A stretch of DNA of 54,002 nt from an uncultured Arenimonas sp. (GTDB taxonomy: Bacteria; Pseudomonadota; Gammaproteobacteria; Xanthomonadales; Xanthomonadaceae). Numbering within the stretch: the first letter of the stretch is position 1; every line of letters begins with the position of its first letter. Location of the stretch: positions 1 to 54,002 of the forward strand of contig CAMLKR010000005.1 in the NCBI GenBank assembly GCA_946480565.1, given 5' to 3'. Below, one piece after another: positions 32,196 through 42,244 of this stretch. A program made the position numbers and the translations under genes. The notes under the pieces were generated by a model. That model was not told the DNA's origin. It made no database searches and saw nothing but the letters and a program-made list of their open reading frames with translations.

Positions 32196-32444
32196 GGGGG
32201 GATTCCTCTGGGTGCGTGCAAGGTGGCGGCACGCGGATGGCCGAAGCCAGGCCCCCGCGTCAACGGGGGCAGGAGGTTCAGGGCGGGATGTTGGCTTTCA
32301 GCGCTGAATGGCCGTCGCGGCATTGCGCCGCGGTGCCAGTGCACAGTGCGCGCGGGCCTGTGAGCTTTGTGTTATCCGGGCCAGACGACCCAGGTCCGGG
32401 TTCAGCCAGCGGCGCGTATGCGCGCGACAGGCGTCCCCGCCGGA
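32196..32444. other. Intergenic region, no gene seen
   Basis: About 250 bases. Presumably carries the fasciclin gene promoter on the minus strand. I see no clear promoter, repeat or RNA. Confidence 0.3.
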
Positions 32445-32999
32445 CTAGGGCCGCCGGCAGAATGCGGCGAAACCCGCCAGGAAACCGCGCAGGTTCTCGC
32501 GCGCGGCCTCGTCCACCAGGTTGCCATCCGCGTCGAAGGCCTTGCCGGCGCGCGACAGCATCAGCCGGCCGCCGAAATAGGGGCGCGTGCCCAGGGTGCG
32601 CAGCACCGGCCACCAGGCGTTCTGCGCCAGGATGGTGCCGAAGCCGCCGGGCGAGGCGCCGATCACCGCCACCGCGCGGTCGCCGAACACCCGCGACACG
32701 TCCTCGTTCGGGCGCGACAGCCAGTCGATGGTGTTCTTGAACACGCCGGGGATGCCGTTGTTGTACTCCGGCGTCACCAGCAGCAGGCCGTCGCAGGCAG
32801 CGACCTTCTCCTTCAGCGCGACCACCGTCTCCGGCAGGCCCTGGGCCGACTCCAGGTCGGCGTCGTAGAGCGGGATGCCGTGCACGCCCTCGCGCTCCAG
32901 CTGCACGCCCTCGCCCACCAGCCCGGCGGCGGCGCGCAGCAGGGCGGCGTTGAAGGAGCCGCGGCGCAGGCTGCCGGAAATGCCGAGCAAACGGATCAT
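32445..32999 (-). CDS. NADPH-dependent FMN reductase (ChrR/ArsH-like flavodoxin fold)
   Basis: A 184-residue flavoprotein. The FMN phosphate loop is [12 protein letters not shown] (residues 6-17) and the second flavin motif is [14 protein letters not shown]. Members reduce quinones, chromate or azo dyes with NAD(P)H; the exact substrate is unknown. The length matches the family. Confidence 0.93.
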   Translation of the reverse strand: MIRLLGISGSLRRGSFNAALLRAAAGLVGEGVQLEREGVHGIPLYDADLESAQGLPETVVALKEKVAACDGLLLVTPEYNNGIPGVFKNTIDWLSRPNEDVSRVFGDRAVAVIGASPGGFGTILAQNAWWPVLRTLGTRPYFGGRLMLSRAGKAFDADGNLVDEAARENLRGFLAGFAAFCRRP

Positions 33000-33180
33000 G
33001 GCGAGACTCCAGGTTGGGGGTATCCGGAGCTTACGCCCGGCCGCCCCGACCCGACAGGCGGCCGCGCCGGCCGGGCCCACGGCCCGCCCCCGGATTTCGG
33101 GAAAGTCTTTCCCTCCAGGATGGCTGGGTCCGCACACGCCGGGTCGGCTAGCATGGCCCGGTTTCCACCCGAGCCCGACC

Positions 33181-34115
<935 letters not shown>

Positions 34116-34119
<4 letters not shown>

Positions 34120-34877
34120 ACTGGCACGGCGTCCGCGCCATCTACCGTTTCGAGATGGCGCGCACCTTCCGCACGCTCACCCAGTCGATCGCCTCGCCGG
34201 TGCTGTCGACTTCGCTTTATTTCGTGGTGTTCGGCGCGGCGATCGGCGCCCGCATGGGCGACATCGGCGGCGTCAGCTACGGCGCCTTCATCATCCCCGG
34301 TCTGGTGATGCTGACCCTGCTGAACGAAAGCGTCTCCAACGCATCCTTCGGCATCTACATGCCCAAGTGGGCCGGCACCATCTTCGAGCTGCTGTCGGCG
34401 CCGGTGGGCTGGGGCGAGGCGGTGCTGGGCTACGTGGGCGCGGCGGCCACCAAGTCGGTGATGCTGGGCCTGCTGATCCTGGTCACCGCGCGCTTCTTCG
34501 TGCCCTACGAGATCGCGCACCCGGTGTGGATGGTGATGTTCCTGGTGCTGACCGCGCTCAGCTTCAGCCTGTTCGGCTTCATCATCGGCCTGTGGGCGAA
34601 CGACTTCCAGAAGCTGCAGGTGATCCCGCTGATGGTGCTGACGCCGCTGACCTTCCTGGGCGGCGCCTTCTATTCGATCGACATGCTGCCGCCGGTCTGG
34701 CAGAAGGTCGCCCTGTTCAACCCGGTGGTCTACCTGATCAGCGGCTTCCGCTGGAGCTTCTACGGCGCGGCCGACGTGAACGTGGTGGTGAGCTTCGTCG
34801 CCATCCTCGGCTTCCTGGCCGCCTGCCTCACCGCGGTGTGGTGGATCTTCCGCAGCGGCTGGCGGCTCAGGAGCTGA
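34116..34877 (+). CDS. ABC-2 type transporter permease (YadH-like)
   Basis: A 253-residue permease with six predicted membrane helices. It shows the ABC-2 motif [22 protein letters not shown] near residues 170-192. An AAAGGAGG site lies inside the end of the ATPase gene 6 bases before the ATG. It would pair with the ATPase as an exporter. It converges on the DUF2235 gene with only 6 bases between stops and no terminator. Confidence 0.94.
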
Positions 34878-34883
34878 GCGCCG

Positions 34884-35948
34884 TCAGCAGGGCGTGCCGC
34901 GGGCGACGCGCCGCGTGGTGACCACCGGCAGCGCGCCCGCCGCGGGCACGTTCTTCGGCGCATAGGCCGACGGTGCGTGCGCCATGCGGTCGAGCACCGA
35001 TTGGTGCAGGCATTCGCCATGCGCCAGGTGCCGGCCCAGCTCGCGGATCACCGCGCCCATGGCCTTGTACGCGAGCGTCATCGAGTCGTTGAGCGTGGCG
35101 TTGAAGCAGGGCCGGAAGAAGCCCAGGTATTTTTCGTCGAACTGCAGGCCCAGGCCCTCGGCTTTCTCCACCATCCAGTGCAGGGCCTCGTTGGCCAGGC
35201 CGTCGGGGTTGTAGCTGCCGCCGACATTGCTGTGCACGCCGCAGAACCAGGCCTGCTCCAGCACGCCCGGCCAGCCGGCCGGGCGCTGCCACAGGTTCAC
35301 CTTGAAGGCCTTGCGGCGCTCGTCGATGGCCATCGCGTGGTAGGCATGCTGGATCTGCGGGGTCAGCCCGACCTCGTGGTAGGCGTATTTGTCGCGGTTG
35401 AAGACCTGGCCCAGCAGGCCCGGCGCGCCCAGCGCACCGACCGTGTCCCAGACCCCGACCATGCGGATCGGCGGTGCCGGCTGCACGTCCTTGACCTTGC
35501 GGAAGGCGTGTTTCCATTCCGCCGAACCCGGCGCATGCCGGCTCTCGTAACAGGCGTAGATCTCCGGCACGTAGTAGTCGTCGTCCTTCTGCAGCAGCCC
35601 GACCTGGTGGATGAAGCCGGCCAGGGTGCGCACGGTGAAGGCGCCGCGGCTGAAGCCGAACAGGTAGATCTCGTCGCCGGGCACGTAGTTGTAGAGCAGG
35701 AAGCGGTAGAGGTTGCGGATGTTGTCCTCGATGCCGCGGCCGAAGGCGCCGCCGGTGAACTTGTCCAGGCCACCGTCGGTGCCGACGCCGTCGATGTAAC
35801 AGACCACCTGGTCGATGCCGCGTCCGTCCTGGGCGCGCACCGCGCGCGCCAGCTTGGTGACGTTGGTGGGCCGGCGCTTGCCGGTCTTCTCCTCGACCTG
35901 GTCGCGCAGGTTCCAGGTACCGTCGGCGCAGATGACGATGCGTTTCAT
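34884..35948 (-). CDS. DUF2235 domain alpha/beta hydrolase (Tle1-like)
   Basis: A 354-residue hydrolase of the DUF2235 family. MKRIVICADGTWN is the family start. The nucleophile elbow is LFGFSRGAFTVRTLAG with Ser100 in GxSxG, and GVWDTVGALGAP carries a conserved Asp. The family includes type VI phospholipase effectors (Tle1), but members outside T6SS loci also exist, and no T6SS or immunity gene is seen nearby. It is the last gene of a tight three-gene unit after the MBL (19 bases apart) and CHAT genes, so it is probably the hydrolytic arm of that system. Confidence 0.92.
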   Translation of the reverse strand: MKRIVICADGTWNLRDQVEEKTGKRRPTNVTKLARAVRAQDGRGIDQVVCYIDGVGTDGGLDKFTGGAFGRGIEDNIRNLYRFLLYNYVPGDEIYLFGFSRGAFTVRTLAGFIHQVGLLQKDDDYYVPEIYACYESRHAPGSAEWKHAFRKVKDVQPAPPIRMVGVWDTVGALGAPGLLGQVFNRDKYAYHEVGLTPQIQHAYHAMAIDERRKAFKVNLWQRPAGWPGVLEQAWFCGVHSNVGGSYNPDGLANEALHWMVEKAEGLGLQFDEKYLGFFRPCFNATLNDSMTLAYKAMGAVIRELGRHLAHGECLHQSVLDRMAHAPSAYAPKNVPAAGALPVVTTRRVARGTPC

Positions 35949-35967
35949 GGGTCGGCCTCCGGGCCGG

Positions 35968-37038
35968 TCAGGCGAGCACGACCTGCAGGCCTTCGCCCGG
36001 CCGGCCGTACTCGGTGGTGTAGCCGAATTTCCCCTGGCGCGACTCCCGGCCCCAGGAGCGGTTGAACTCGCTCTTGCAGTTGAACATCAGCACCGCGTCC
36101 TGGTTGCGGGCGTTCACCACCACCCGCGCCATCGCCTCGTCGTCCGGATGCTGGAAACGCGCGCCGTCGGTGGACACCAGGTAGCGGGTGGCGGGAAAAG
36201 CCTCCAGCATCGGCGTCGATACGTTCTTGGCGCTGCCGTGGTGCGGCAGCTTGAAAGCGTCCACCTGCAGCGGCTCGCCGCGGAAGGGCGGACGCTGCAG
36301 GCTATCGATCAGCACCGAGGGGTGGGCGTCGGCGCCGAACAGCACCCGCACGCCTTCGAACTCGGCCAGGAAGGCGATGCTGGAGCCGTTGGCCGGGGTC
36401 GAATCCTGCTTGAACGGCGTCTCGGCCATCAGCTCGACGTCGTCGCCCAGGAAACCGCCCGGCAGCACGGTCTCGGCTTCGGCCAGGGCATGGCCGGGCA
36501 CCAGGCCTTCGGCCAGGATCACCGCCTCCCAGGTCTGCTTCAGGGTCTGGAGTTTCTCGAAGCTGGGCGACAGCAGGGTGAGCTTCATGCCGCCGACGCT
36601 GACCGTCTTCAGCTCGCCCTCGCGCGGCACCATCGCCGCGCGGCGGCCGAAGCGCTCGTTCCAGTCCCAGCCGCCGCGCCGGATCAACTCGGTCAGCTTC
36701 TCGCCCTGCATCGGACCCAGCTCGGCCGGCTCCTGGTCCGACAGGTGGAAATAGCCGTTGAACCAGATTTCCTTGATCCGGACCACGGCGGGGTCGATCT
36801 CGTCGAGGAAACGCAGCGCGCCGCCGATGTGGTCGTCGTCGATGTGGGTGATGACGAACAGCTCGAACACGCACTTGCCCTCGGCGTCCACCACCGCCTG
36901 GATCTTGGGGTGCAGGGCCTTGGCCCAGGTCGACGGCGGGCCGGCGTCGATCAGCAGGCGCTTGGGCGCGTCGGCGTCGCCGTATTCGACCCAGAGGCAG
37001 TCGCCGTGGCCCGCTTCAAGCATGTGGATGGTGAACAT
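35968..37038 (-). CDS. MBL-fold metallo-hydrolase (ComEC-like, HxDxDH variant)
   Basis: A 356-residue metallo-beta-lactamase-fold protein. It opens with MFTIHMLEAGHGDCLWVEYG. The metal motif is THIDDDHIGG: His65, Asp67, Asp69 and His70, so the second His of HxHxDH is replaced by Asp. Further ligands are likely in VLFGADAHPS and KLPHHGSAKN. There are no membrane helices, so it is a soluble ComEC-type hydrolase rather than a DNA channel. MBL proteins of this kind often sit beside caspase-like peptidases in conflict loci. The gene lies 14 bases from CHAT and 19 bases from DUF2235. Confidence 0.92.
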   Translation of the reverse strand: MFTIHMLEAGHGDCLWVEYGDADAPKRLLIDAGPPSTWAKALHPKIQAVVDAEGKCVFELFVITHIDDDHIGGALRFLDEIDPAVVRIKEIWFNGYFHLSDQEPAELGPMQGEKLTELIRRGGWDWNERFGRRAAMVPREGELKTVSVGGMKLTLLSPSFEKLQTLKQTWEAVILAEGLVPGHALAEAETVLPGGFLGDDVELMAETPFKQDSTPANGSSIAFLAEFEGVRVLFGADAHPSVLIDSLQRPPFRGEPLQVDAFKLPHHGSAKNVSTPMLEAFPATRYLVSTDGARFQHPDDEAMARVVVNARNQDAVLMFNCKSEFNRSWGRESRQGKFGYTTEYGRPGEGLQVVLA

Positions 37039-37052
37039 TTCCGGACTCCGTT

Positions 37053-40016
37053 TCAGAGGCGCCACGAGCTGTGCCCGTAGCTGACCAGGGTGAAGGCGAC
37101 GCCGTGGCCCTCGGCCAGCAGGCCGCGCTTGACCTTCAGCAGGGCCTCGTCGATGCGCTCGGCGTGGTGCTGCGGGTCGGCGATCAGGCCGAGCAGGCGC
37201 TCGGCCAGCAGCGCCGCCTGGGTGCCATGGATGGTGGACAGGGTGCCGATGACCACCGGCGCGCCGTTGAGGTGGAACTCCTTCACGAAGTTCAGGAAGG
37301 GGATGTCGGCGATCTGGGTGGCGCAGCCCAGCAGCATCACCAGCGGCCCTTTCGCCGGCGGCGGCTCGCCGCGCACCAGGCGGTCGTCGAGCAGGCTGAC
37401 CAGCAGCTCGTCCTTCGACACCTCCAGCGTGGCGACCTGCTCCTGCTCGGACTGCGCGGAATGTGGCATCAGCACCATCAGGTCGGGCTTGCGCGCCGCC
37501 ACCTGCTGCTCCCACTCGGCCCAGGACGCCGCCTCGGTGACGGTGGCCACGTGCCTGGCCACGGTGGCCGGCAGTCCGTCGGCGCCGGTCATCTGCGACT
37601 TCGCGCGGTCGCTGGCCGCCAGCAGGGCCGAGCTGAAGGGCCCCAGCGTGTCCTGGCCGGGCTCGGGCACGGACAGGTCGTGGGTCGCCTTGCCGACCGC
37701 CGGGTGCCGTTCGATGCATTTTTCGAAACCCCAGAACGCCGCCGGGCAGACGAAGTCGCGGCTCGAATGATTCGGGCAGCCGCGATGGCTGTCGCGCGTC
37801 TCGGCCGACAGCGCCGCCACCGCGTTCGGGCAGAGCGCGGCAGTCGGCCGCGGCGCGGGGCCCGAATACAGGAACTCGATGGGGAAATAGCTCTGGGTCT
37901 TGGCCTCCACCATCTGGATGCGCAGGGCCTCCTGCAGCGTGTTCTCCGGATGGTCGCGCTGCAGGTCCTTGACGATCATGGCGCCGTGCGTGGCCAGCAG
38001 GCGCATCAGCTTGAGGTTGGCCTCGGAGTCGAGCCGACGGTCCTCTTCGCCCACCGCCGCGACCGCGGCCCGCGACAGCGCCTGGCGCATGATCCGGGTG
38101 GATTCGCGCAGGCCATCTGGCTCCAGGTAGGACGCGCCCTGTTTGCGCACCGCGGCCAGGCCGGGTTCGCCGTCGAGGTTGTGGTTGATCACGAAGGCCA
38201 GGTCGGCCGGCGCGTCGGCGCTGCTCGACCGCAGCGCCGGGGTGTAGACGTTCTCCTGTTCCAGCGCCGACCGGCCCTCGGCGTCGCAGCGCAGCAGCAG
38301 GGTCTGCAGCACGCGGTTCTCGTGCAGCACGATCAGCCGCGCGCGGAAACGTTCCGGCCGGTCGCCGATGTTGACGATGAACTCGGCGGCAGTGCTGTCG
38401 CCGCGGCCCGGCAGATGCACGGCGGCTTGCACCGGCGGCGGGATCGTGCGGCCGCCGTGGCCGTCGGTGACGGCGGTGAGCGGGCAATAGACCAGGCTCA
38501 GGGTGTGGCCGGTGTCGCTGTCGGGCAGCTGGCCTTCGTCGAGGTGCTGGGGCGCGACCACCGTGCTGTCCTGCCGCGGAACGCCGATGTGCGCGCGCAT
38601 CCGGCAGTCGCGCCCGGTCGGCAGGCGCTGCAGCCGGACCGGGTCGGCGCCGGGCGGCGCCGGCAGCGCGAAGAAGTCGGCCTGGACGTGGCGCGCCTCG
38701 CGCACCTTGGCATCAGGCGGCGCGGCGCCGGCCTCTCCGGGCGGCGGCGCCGCGGCGGGCTCTTCGGGCGGCGCGGACATGGCGAATCCGTCGTCCGGCG
38801 GCGGCGCGGAGGGCGCCATCTCCACCCGATCGTCGAAATGCGGCGCGGCCATCTTCGGCGCCGAACGATGCGCACCGGCGGCGCGGGTATCGAGGCGGCC
38901 GAGCTGGTTCTCCAGCGCCTCGCGCAGGCGCACCAGGCCGCTGGCTTCATGGTCTTCGCGGAACCATTCGAAATGCGGCAGCCGCGCAGCGAGCTGCCCG
39001 GCCAGGTGATCGGCGCTGGCCGTCGCCGGGTCCAGCTGCAGGTGCTGGAGCAGCTGCGGATCGATCTGGATCGCGCGGCCTCCGTGCCGTGCGGCCAGGG
39101 TCTGCGCCAGGCGGCCCGCGGCGTCGGCGATGCGCGTGCTGGCGACGAAACCGGCGTCGCCCAGCAGCCACGGCGGCTGCGCCGGGGACGGATTGCGGTC
39201 GAACAGCACCTCGGGCAGCGGGCGGTTGTGCGCCAGCTGGCGGATCAGCTCATCGAACCAGTCGCGCCACTGCGCCTGCGGCACGGCCAGCACGCCCGCC
39301 AGGCCGCTGCGGTAGCGGTGCTGCAGCTGCGCCAGCGTCGCCAAGCCGTCCGGCGCCTCGGCGCTGGCGCCGGCGCCGCCGAGCACCAGCACCGCATCCG
39401 CCACCACGCGGCCGCCGGCCGGCAGGTCCATGGCGTGCGGCAGCGCCTCGGGCAGCAGCAGCATGTCCAGCACCGCGTCCTGGGCGCCGAGCATCTCGGC
39501 GTGCTGCAGGTGCCGGAACACGTCCGACAGCGCCGCGCTCAACTGATAGCCGGCCTGCGTGGCCGGAAACCCGACCCGCAGCGGCCATTCCCACTGCCCC
39601 GCCGCCGGCTGGGGCGATTCGAACAGCAGCGAGCGCAGGTCGCCGGCCGCCATCAGGGCCGACACCAGCCAGGCGCGGTCCAGGGCCGCCGGGCCGCCGG
39701 ACACCACGAGGGCGGGTCGATGCCGGCCGGGACCTTTGCTCCACAGCGCGGGCAGCGCGTCCAGCAGGCGCTGGCGGCGCGCCGCATCGTTCCAGAGCAC
39801 GGCGAGGCGTTTGGCCGCCGTCAGCCGCAGCCGCAGCGCTGGTTCCGGCGATTCCTCAAGGGCCTCGGCCAGCGCCGCTTCCAGGGCCTCGCGTTCCGAG
39901 CGGCCTTCCAGCCAGGCCGACAGCGGCCCCGGCAGCGCGGCGGCCAGCACCACGCAGCGCGCGAAGGTCGTTGCGTCCAGGTCGGAGAGGCCGGGGCCGA
40001 AGTACTCGCGCTGCAT
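37053..40016 (-). CDS. CHAT-domain (caspase-like) protease
   Basis: A 987-residue protein whose C-terminus is a CHAT peptidase domain. The candidate dyad is His852 (LMVLMPHSAQ) and Cys898 (MLLGCATQIA), followed by NGAPVVIGTLSTIHGTQAA. The segment before it (NHSSRDFVCPAAFWGFEKCIERH) is the CHAT-associated zinc-or-structural block. The N-terminal 400 residues are helical without a recognised family; a low-complexity Pro/Ala linker (about 395-450) and a beta-rich middle domain (about 460-620) follow. There is no NTPase (STAND) module. It is the first gene of the CHAT-MBL-DUF2235 unit, so it may be the activated protease that switches on its partners. Confidence 0.9.
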   Translation of the reverse strand: MQREYFGPGLSDLDATTFARCVVLAAALPGPLSAWLEGRSEREALEAALAEALEESPEPALRLRLTAAKRLAVLWNDAARRQRLLDALPALWSKGPGRHRPALVVSGGPAALDRAWLVSALMAAGDLRSLLFESPQPAAGQWEWPLRVGFPATQAGYQLSAALSDVFRHLQHAEMLGAQDAVLDMLLLPEALPHAMDLPAGGRVVADAVLVLGGAGASAEAPDGLATLAQLQHRYRSGLAGVLAVPQAQWRDWFDELIRQLAHNRPLPEVLFDRNPSPAQPPWLLGDAGFVASTRIADAAGRLAQTLAARHGGRAIQIDPQLLQHLQLDPATASADHLAGQLAARLPHFEWFREDHEASGLVRLREALENQLGRLDTRAAGAHRSAPKMAAPHFDDRVEMAPSAPPPDDGFAMSAPPEEPAAAPPPGEAGAAPPDAKVREARHVQADFFALPAPPGADPVRLQRLPTGRDCRMRAHIGVPRQDSTVVAPQHLDEGQLPDSDTGHTLSLVYCPLTAVTDGHGGRTIPPPVQAAVHLPGRGDSTAAEFIVNIGDRPERFRARLIVLHENRVLQTLLLRCDAEGRSALEQENVYTPALRSSSADAPADLAFVINHNLDGEPGLAAVRKQGASYLEPDGLRESTRIMRQALSRAAVAAVGEEDRRLDSEANLKLMRLLATHGAMIVKDLQRDHPENTLQEALRIQMVEAKTQSYFPIEFLYSGPAPRPTAALCPNAVAALSAETRDSHRGCPNHSSRDFVCPAAFWGFEKCIERHPAVGKATHDLSVPEPGQDTLGPFSSALLAASDRAKSQMTGADGLPATVARHVATVTEAASWAEWEQQVAARKPDLMVLMPHSAQSEQEQVATLEVSKDELLVSLLDDRLVRGEPPPAKGPLVMLLGCATQIADIPFLNFVKEFHLNGAPVVIGTLSTIHGTQAALLAERLLGLIADPQHHAERIDEALLKVKRGLLAEGHGVAFTLVSYGHSSWRL

Positions 40017-40037
40017 GGTCGGCCGCTCCCGCGTCCT

Positions 40038-40061
40038 GGCTCGTACCCATGGGTACGAGCC
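40038..40061 (+). promoter_or_regulatory. 24-bp perfect palindrome upstream of the CHAT operon
   Basis: GGCTCGTACCCA is followed directly by its exact reverse complement TGGGTACGAGCC, with no loop. It lies 21 bases before the CHAT start codon, where a repressor would block transcription or translation. No T run follows, so it is not a terminator for selO. Confidence 0.6.
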
Positions 40062-40157
40062 GGGGCGCGGGGGCAGGCCATGGTTCTCGGAAAACCGGTA
40101 CTCCGGCCGGCGCTGCCGGCGCCCAGGCGCAGCGGCGCCTGCGATTCCCGCCCCGGT

Positions 40158-41615
40158 TCAGGTACCGCAGAAGGTCTGGCGCACCCGTTCCGCCGCCTGC
40201 GGTGCCGCCATGAACGGCGCCGCCGTGGGACCGTCGTCGAAAGGCCGGCGCACGGCCGCCAGCAGGGCCTCGAACGGCGCCAGGTCGCCCTGCTCCGCCG
40301 CCTGCAGTGCGGCATGCACGAGGTGGTTGCGCGGGATCACGGCGGGATTGGCCGCGCGCATGGCTTCGGCGCGGGCCGCGGGGGCCTGCGGATCACGGGA
40401 CAGACGCTCGGCCCAGCGCCTGCGCCAGGCGTCCATGGCCGGCGTTTTCGGCAGCGCCAGCGCGCCTTCCGGCTCGCTTCCGGCGGCGGCCGCGCACAGG
40501 CCGCGGAAGGCCAGGGTGTAGTCGGCCTCGACCGCCTGCAGCGATTCGAGCAGGTCGTGCGCCAACGCGGCGTCCCCGGCCTCTTCCGACGCCAGGCCGA
40601 GCTTGCGGCGCATGCCCGCCAGCCAGTGGTTCTCGAATTCCGCGGGGAACGCGTCGATGACGGCGCTGGCCGCGGGCAGCGCGTCGGCCGGGTCCTCCGA
40701 GATCAGCGGCAGCAGGCACTCGGCCAGGCGCGCCAGGTTCCAGCGCATCACCGGCGCCTGGTGGGCGAAGGCGTAGCGGCCGTGGCGGTCGATGGAGCTG
40801 AAGGTCTTGGCCGGATGGTATTCGTCGAGGAAGGCGCAGGGGCCGTAGTCGAGCGTTTCGCCCGAGACCGCGCTGTTGTCGGTGTTCATCACGCCATGCA
40901 CGAAGCCCACGTGCATCCAGGCGGCCACCAGCGCGGCCTGGCGCCCGGAGATGGCCTCGAGCAGGCCCAGGTAAGGGTCCGCGCGCTCGGCCAGCGCCGG
41001 GTAGTGCCGCGCGATGACGTAGTCGGCCAGCGTGCGCAGGGCCGGCACGTCCTCGCGCGCCGCGAAGAACTGGAAACTGCCGAAACGCACGTGGCTGCCG
41101 GCGATCCGCGTCAACACCGCGCCCGGCAGCACGCCTTCGCGCAGCACCGGTTCGCCGGTCGCCACCGCGGCCAGTGCGCGCGTGGTCGGCACGCCGAGCG
41201 CGTGCATGGCTTCGCTGACCAGGAACTCGCGCAGCACCGGGCCGACGGCGGCGCGGCCGTCGCCGTTGCGCGAGAACGGCGTCGGGCCAGGGCCTTTCAG
41301 CTGCAGGTCGCGGCGCTGGCCGGCGCGGTCGATGACTTCGCCCAGCAGGATCGCGCGGCCATCGCCCAGCTGCGGCACGAAGTGGCCGAACTGGTGGCCG
41401 GCATAGGCCATCGCGATCGGGCGCGCGCCGGGCAGCGTGCCGTTGCCGGCCAGCGCGGCGATGGTCGTTTCGTCGGGCTCGGATGCGAAGCCGAGCTCGG
41501 CCGCCAGCGGCGCATTCCAGGCCAGCAGGCGCGGCGCCGCCACCGGCGTGGGCGCGACCTCGCGCCAGAACGAGGCGGGCAGCGCGGCATAGCTGTGTTC
41601 GAAGGATGGGGACAA
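40158..41615 (-). CDS. selO: SelO/YdiU family protein adenylyltransferase (pseudokinase fold)
   Basis: A 485-residue SelO protein, which transfers AMP to Ser/Thr/Tyr on target proteins. The atypical kinase motifs are present: AILLGEVIDRAGQRRDLQLKGPG-type lysine region, then DGRAAVGPVLREF and the metal-binding Asn/Asp in HGVMNTDNSAVSG and DYGPCAFLDEY. The C-terminus ends TFCGT, retaining the Cys near the end where eukaryotic SelO has selenocysteine. Length matches the bacterial norm (about 480). It lies upstream of the CHAT operon on the same strand with 141 bases between. Confidence 0.95.
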   Translation of the reverse strand: MSPSFEHSYAALPASFWREVAPTPVAAPRLLAWNAPLAAELGFASEPDETTIAALAGNGTLPGARPIAMAYAGHQFGHFVPQLGDGRAILLGEVIDRAGQRRDLQLKGPGPTPFSRNGDGRAAVGPVLREFLVSEAMHALGVPTTRALAAVATGEPVLREGVLPGAVLTRIAGSHVRFGSFQFFAAREDVPALRTLADYVIARHYPALAERADPYLGLLEAISGRQAALVAAWMHVGFVHGVMNTDNSAVSGETLDYGPCAFLDEYHPAKTFSSIDRHGRYAFAHQAPVMRWNLARLAECLLPLISEDPADALPAASAVIDAFPAEFENHWLAGMRRKLGLASEEAGDAALAHDLLESLQAVEADYTLAFRGLCAAAAGSEPEGALALPKTPAMDAWRRRWAERLSRDPQAPAARAEAMRAANPAVIPRNHLVHAALQAAEQGDLAPFEALLAAVRRPFDDGPTAAPFMAAPQAAERVRQTFCGT

Positions 41616-41761
41616 GGGGATCGGCCAGGTCGCCGGGTACGGCGTTTTCGCCCTCCAAGATGGGGCCGCGCGGCGGTCGAATCAACGACGGCGCCGCGCC
41701 GCGGCGCGAACCCGCGTAAAGTGCGCGCTCCGGCCCGCACCCGCGGGCCGCGGGACCGGCC

Positions 41762-42232
41762 ATGATCAACAACGACGTACTGCGCAGCATCCGCTACATG
41801 CTCGACCTGGGCGATCCGAAGATCGTCGAGATCGCCCGGCTCGCGGACGAGTCGCTGGTCCTGGACCGCGACCAGGTGCAGGCCTACCTGAAGAAGGACG
41901 GCGACGCCGGCTACGTCGAATGCCCGGATGCCGTGCTGGCGCATTTCCTCGACGGCCTGGTGCTGCACTTCCGCGGCCGCGACCCGAACCTGCCGCTGCG
42001 CCCGGTCGAAAAACGCATCACCAACAACCTGGTGCTGAAGAAGCTGCGCGTGGCCTTCGAGCTCAAGGACCTGGACATGGCGCAGTGTTTCAAGGACGCC
42101 GGTTTCCCGGTGACCAAGCCGGAACTTTCGGCCCTGTTCCGCCAGCCCGGGCACAAGAACTACCGCGCCTGCGGCGACCAGATGCTGCGCAACTTCCTCA
42201 AGGGCCTGACCCTGCGCCTGCGCGGCGGCTGA
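41762..42232 (+). CDS. DUF1456 family protein (YehS-like)
   Basis: A 156-residue protein with two similar halves of DUF1456: MINNDVLRSIRYMLDLGD... and ITNNLVLKKLRVAFELKD..., each followed by a helix and a cap. This is the YehS pattern. Function unknown; helix-turn-helix-like folds suggest nucleic acid binding in the family. Divergent from selO. Confidence 0.92.
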   Translation: MINNDVLRSIRYMLDLGDPKIVEIARLADESLVLDRDQVQAYLKKDGDAGYVECPDAVLAHFLDGLVLHFRGRDPNLPLRPVEKRITNNLVLKKLRVAFELKDLDMAQCFKDAGFPVTKPELSALFRQPGHKNYRACGDQMLRNFLKGLTLRLRGG

Positions 42233-42244
42233 CCCCGCGCCGCA

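Noticed and set aside
34884..35948. DUF2235 protein as a type VI secretion effector
   Set aside because: No VgrG, PAAR or immunity gene is nearby; operon partners are CHAT and MBL genes instead.
37071..41765. Open frame of over 1500 codons on the plus strand opposite the CHAT and selO genes
   Set aside because: It is antisense to genes with recognised motifs, has no domain, and has the composition of reversed GC-rich coding DNA.
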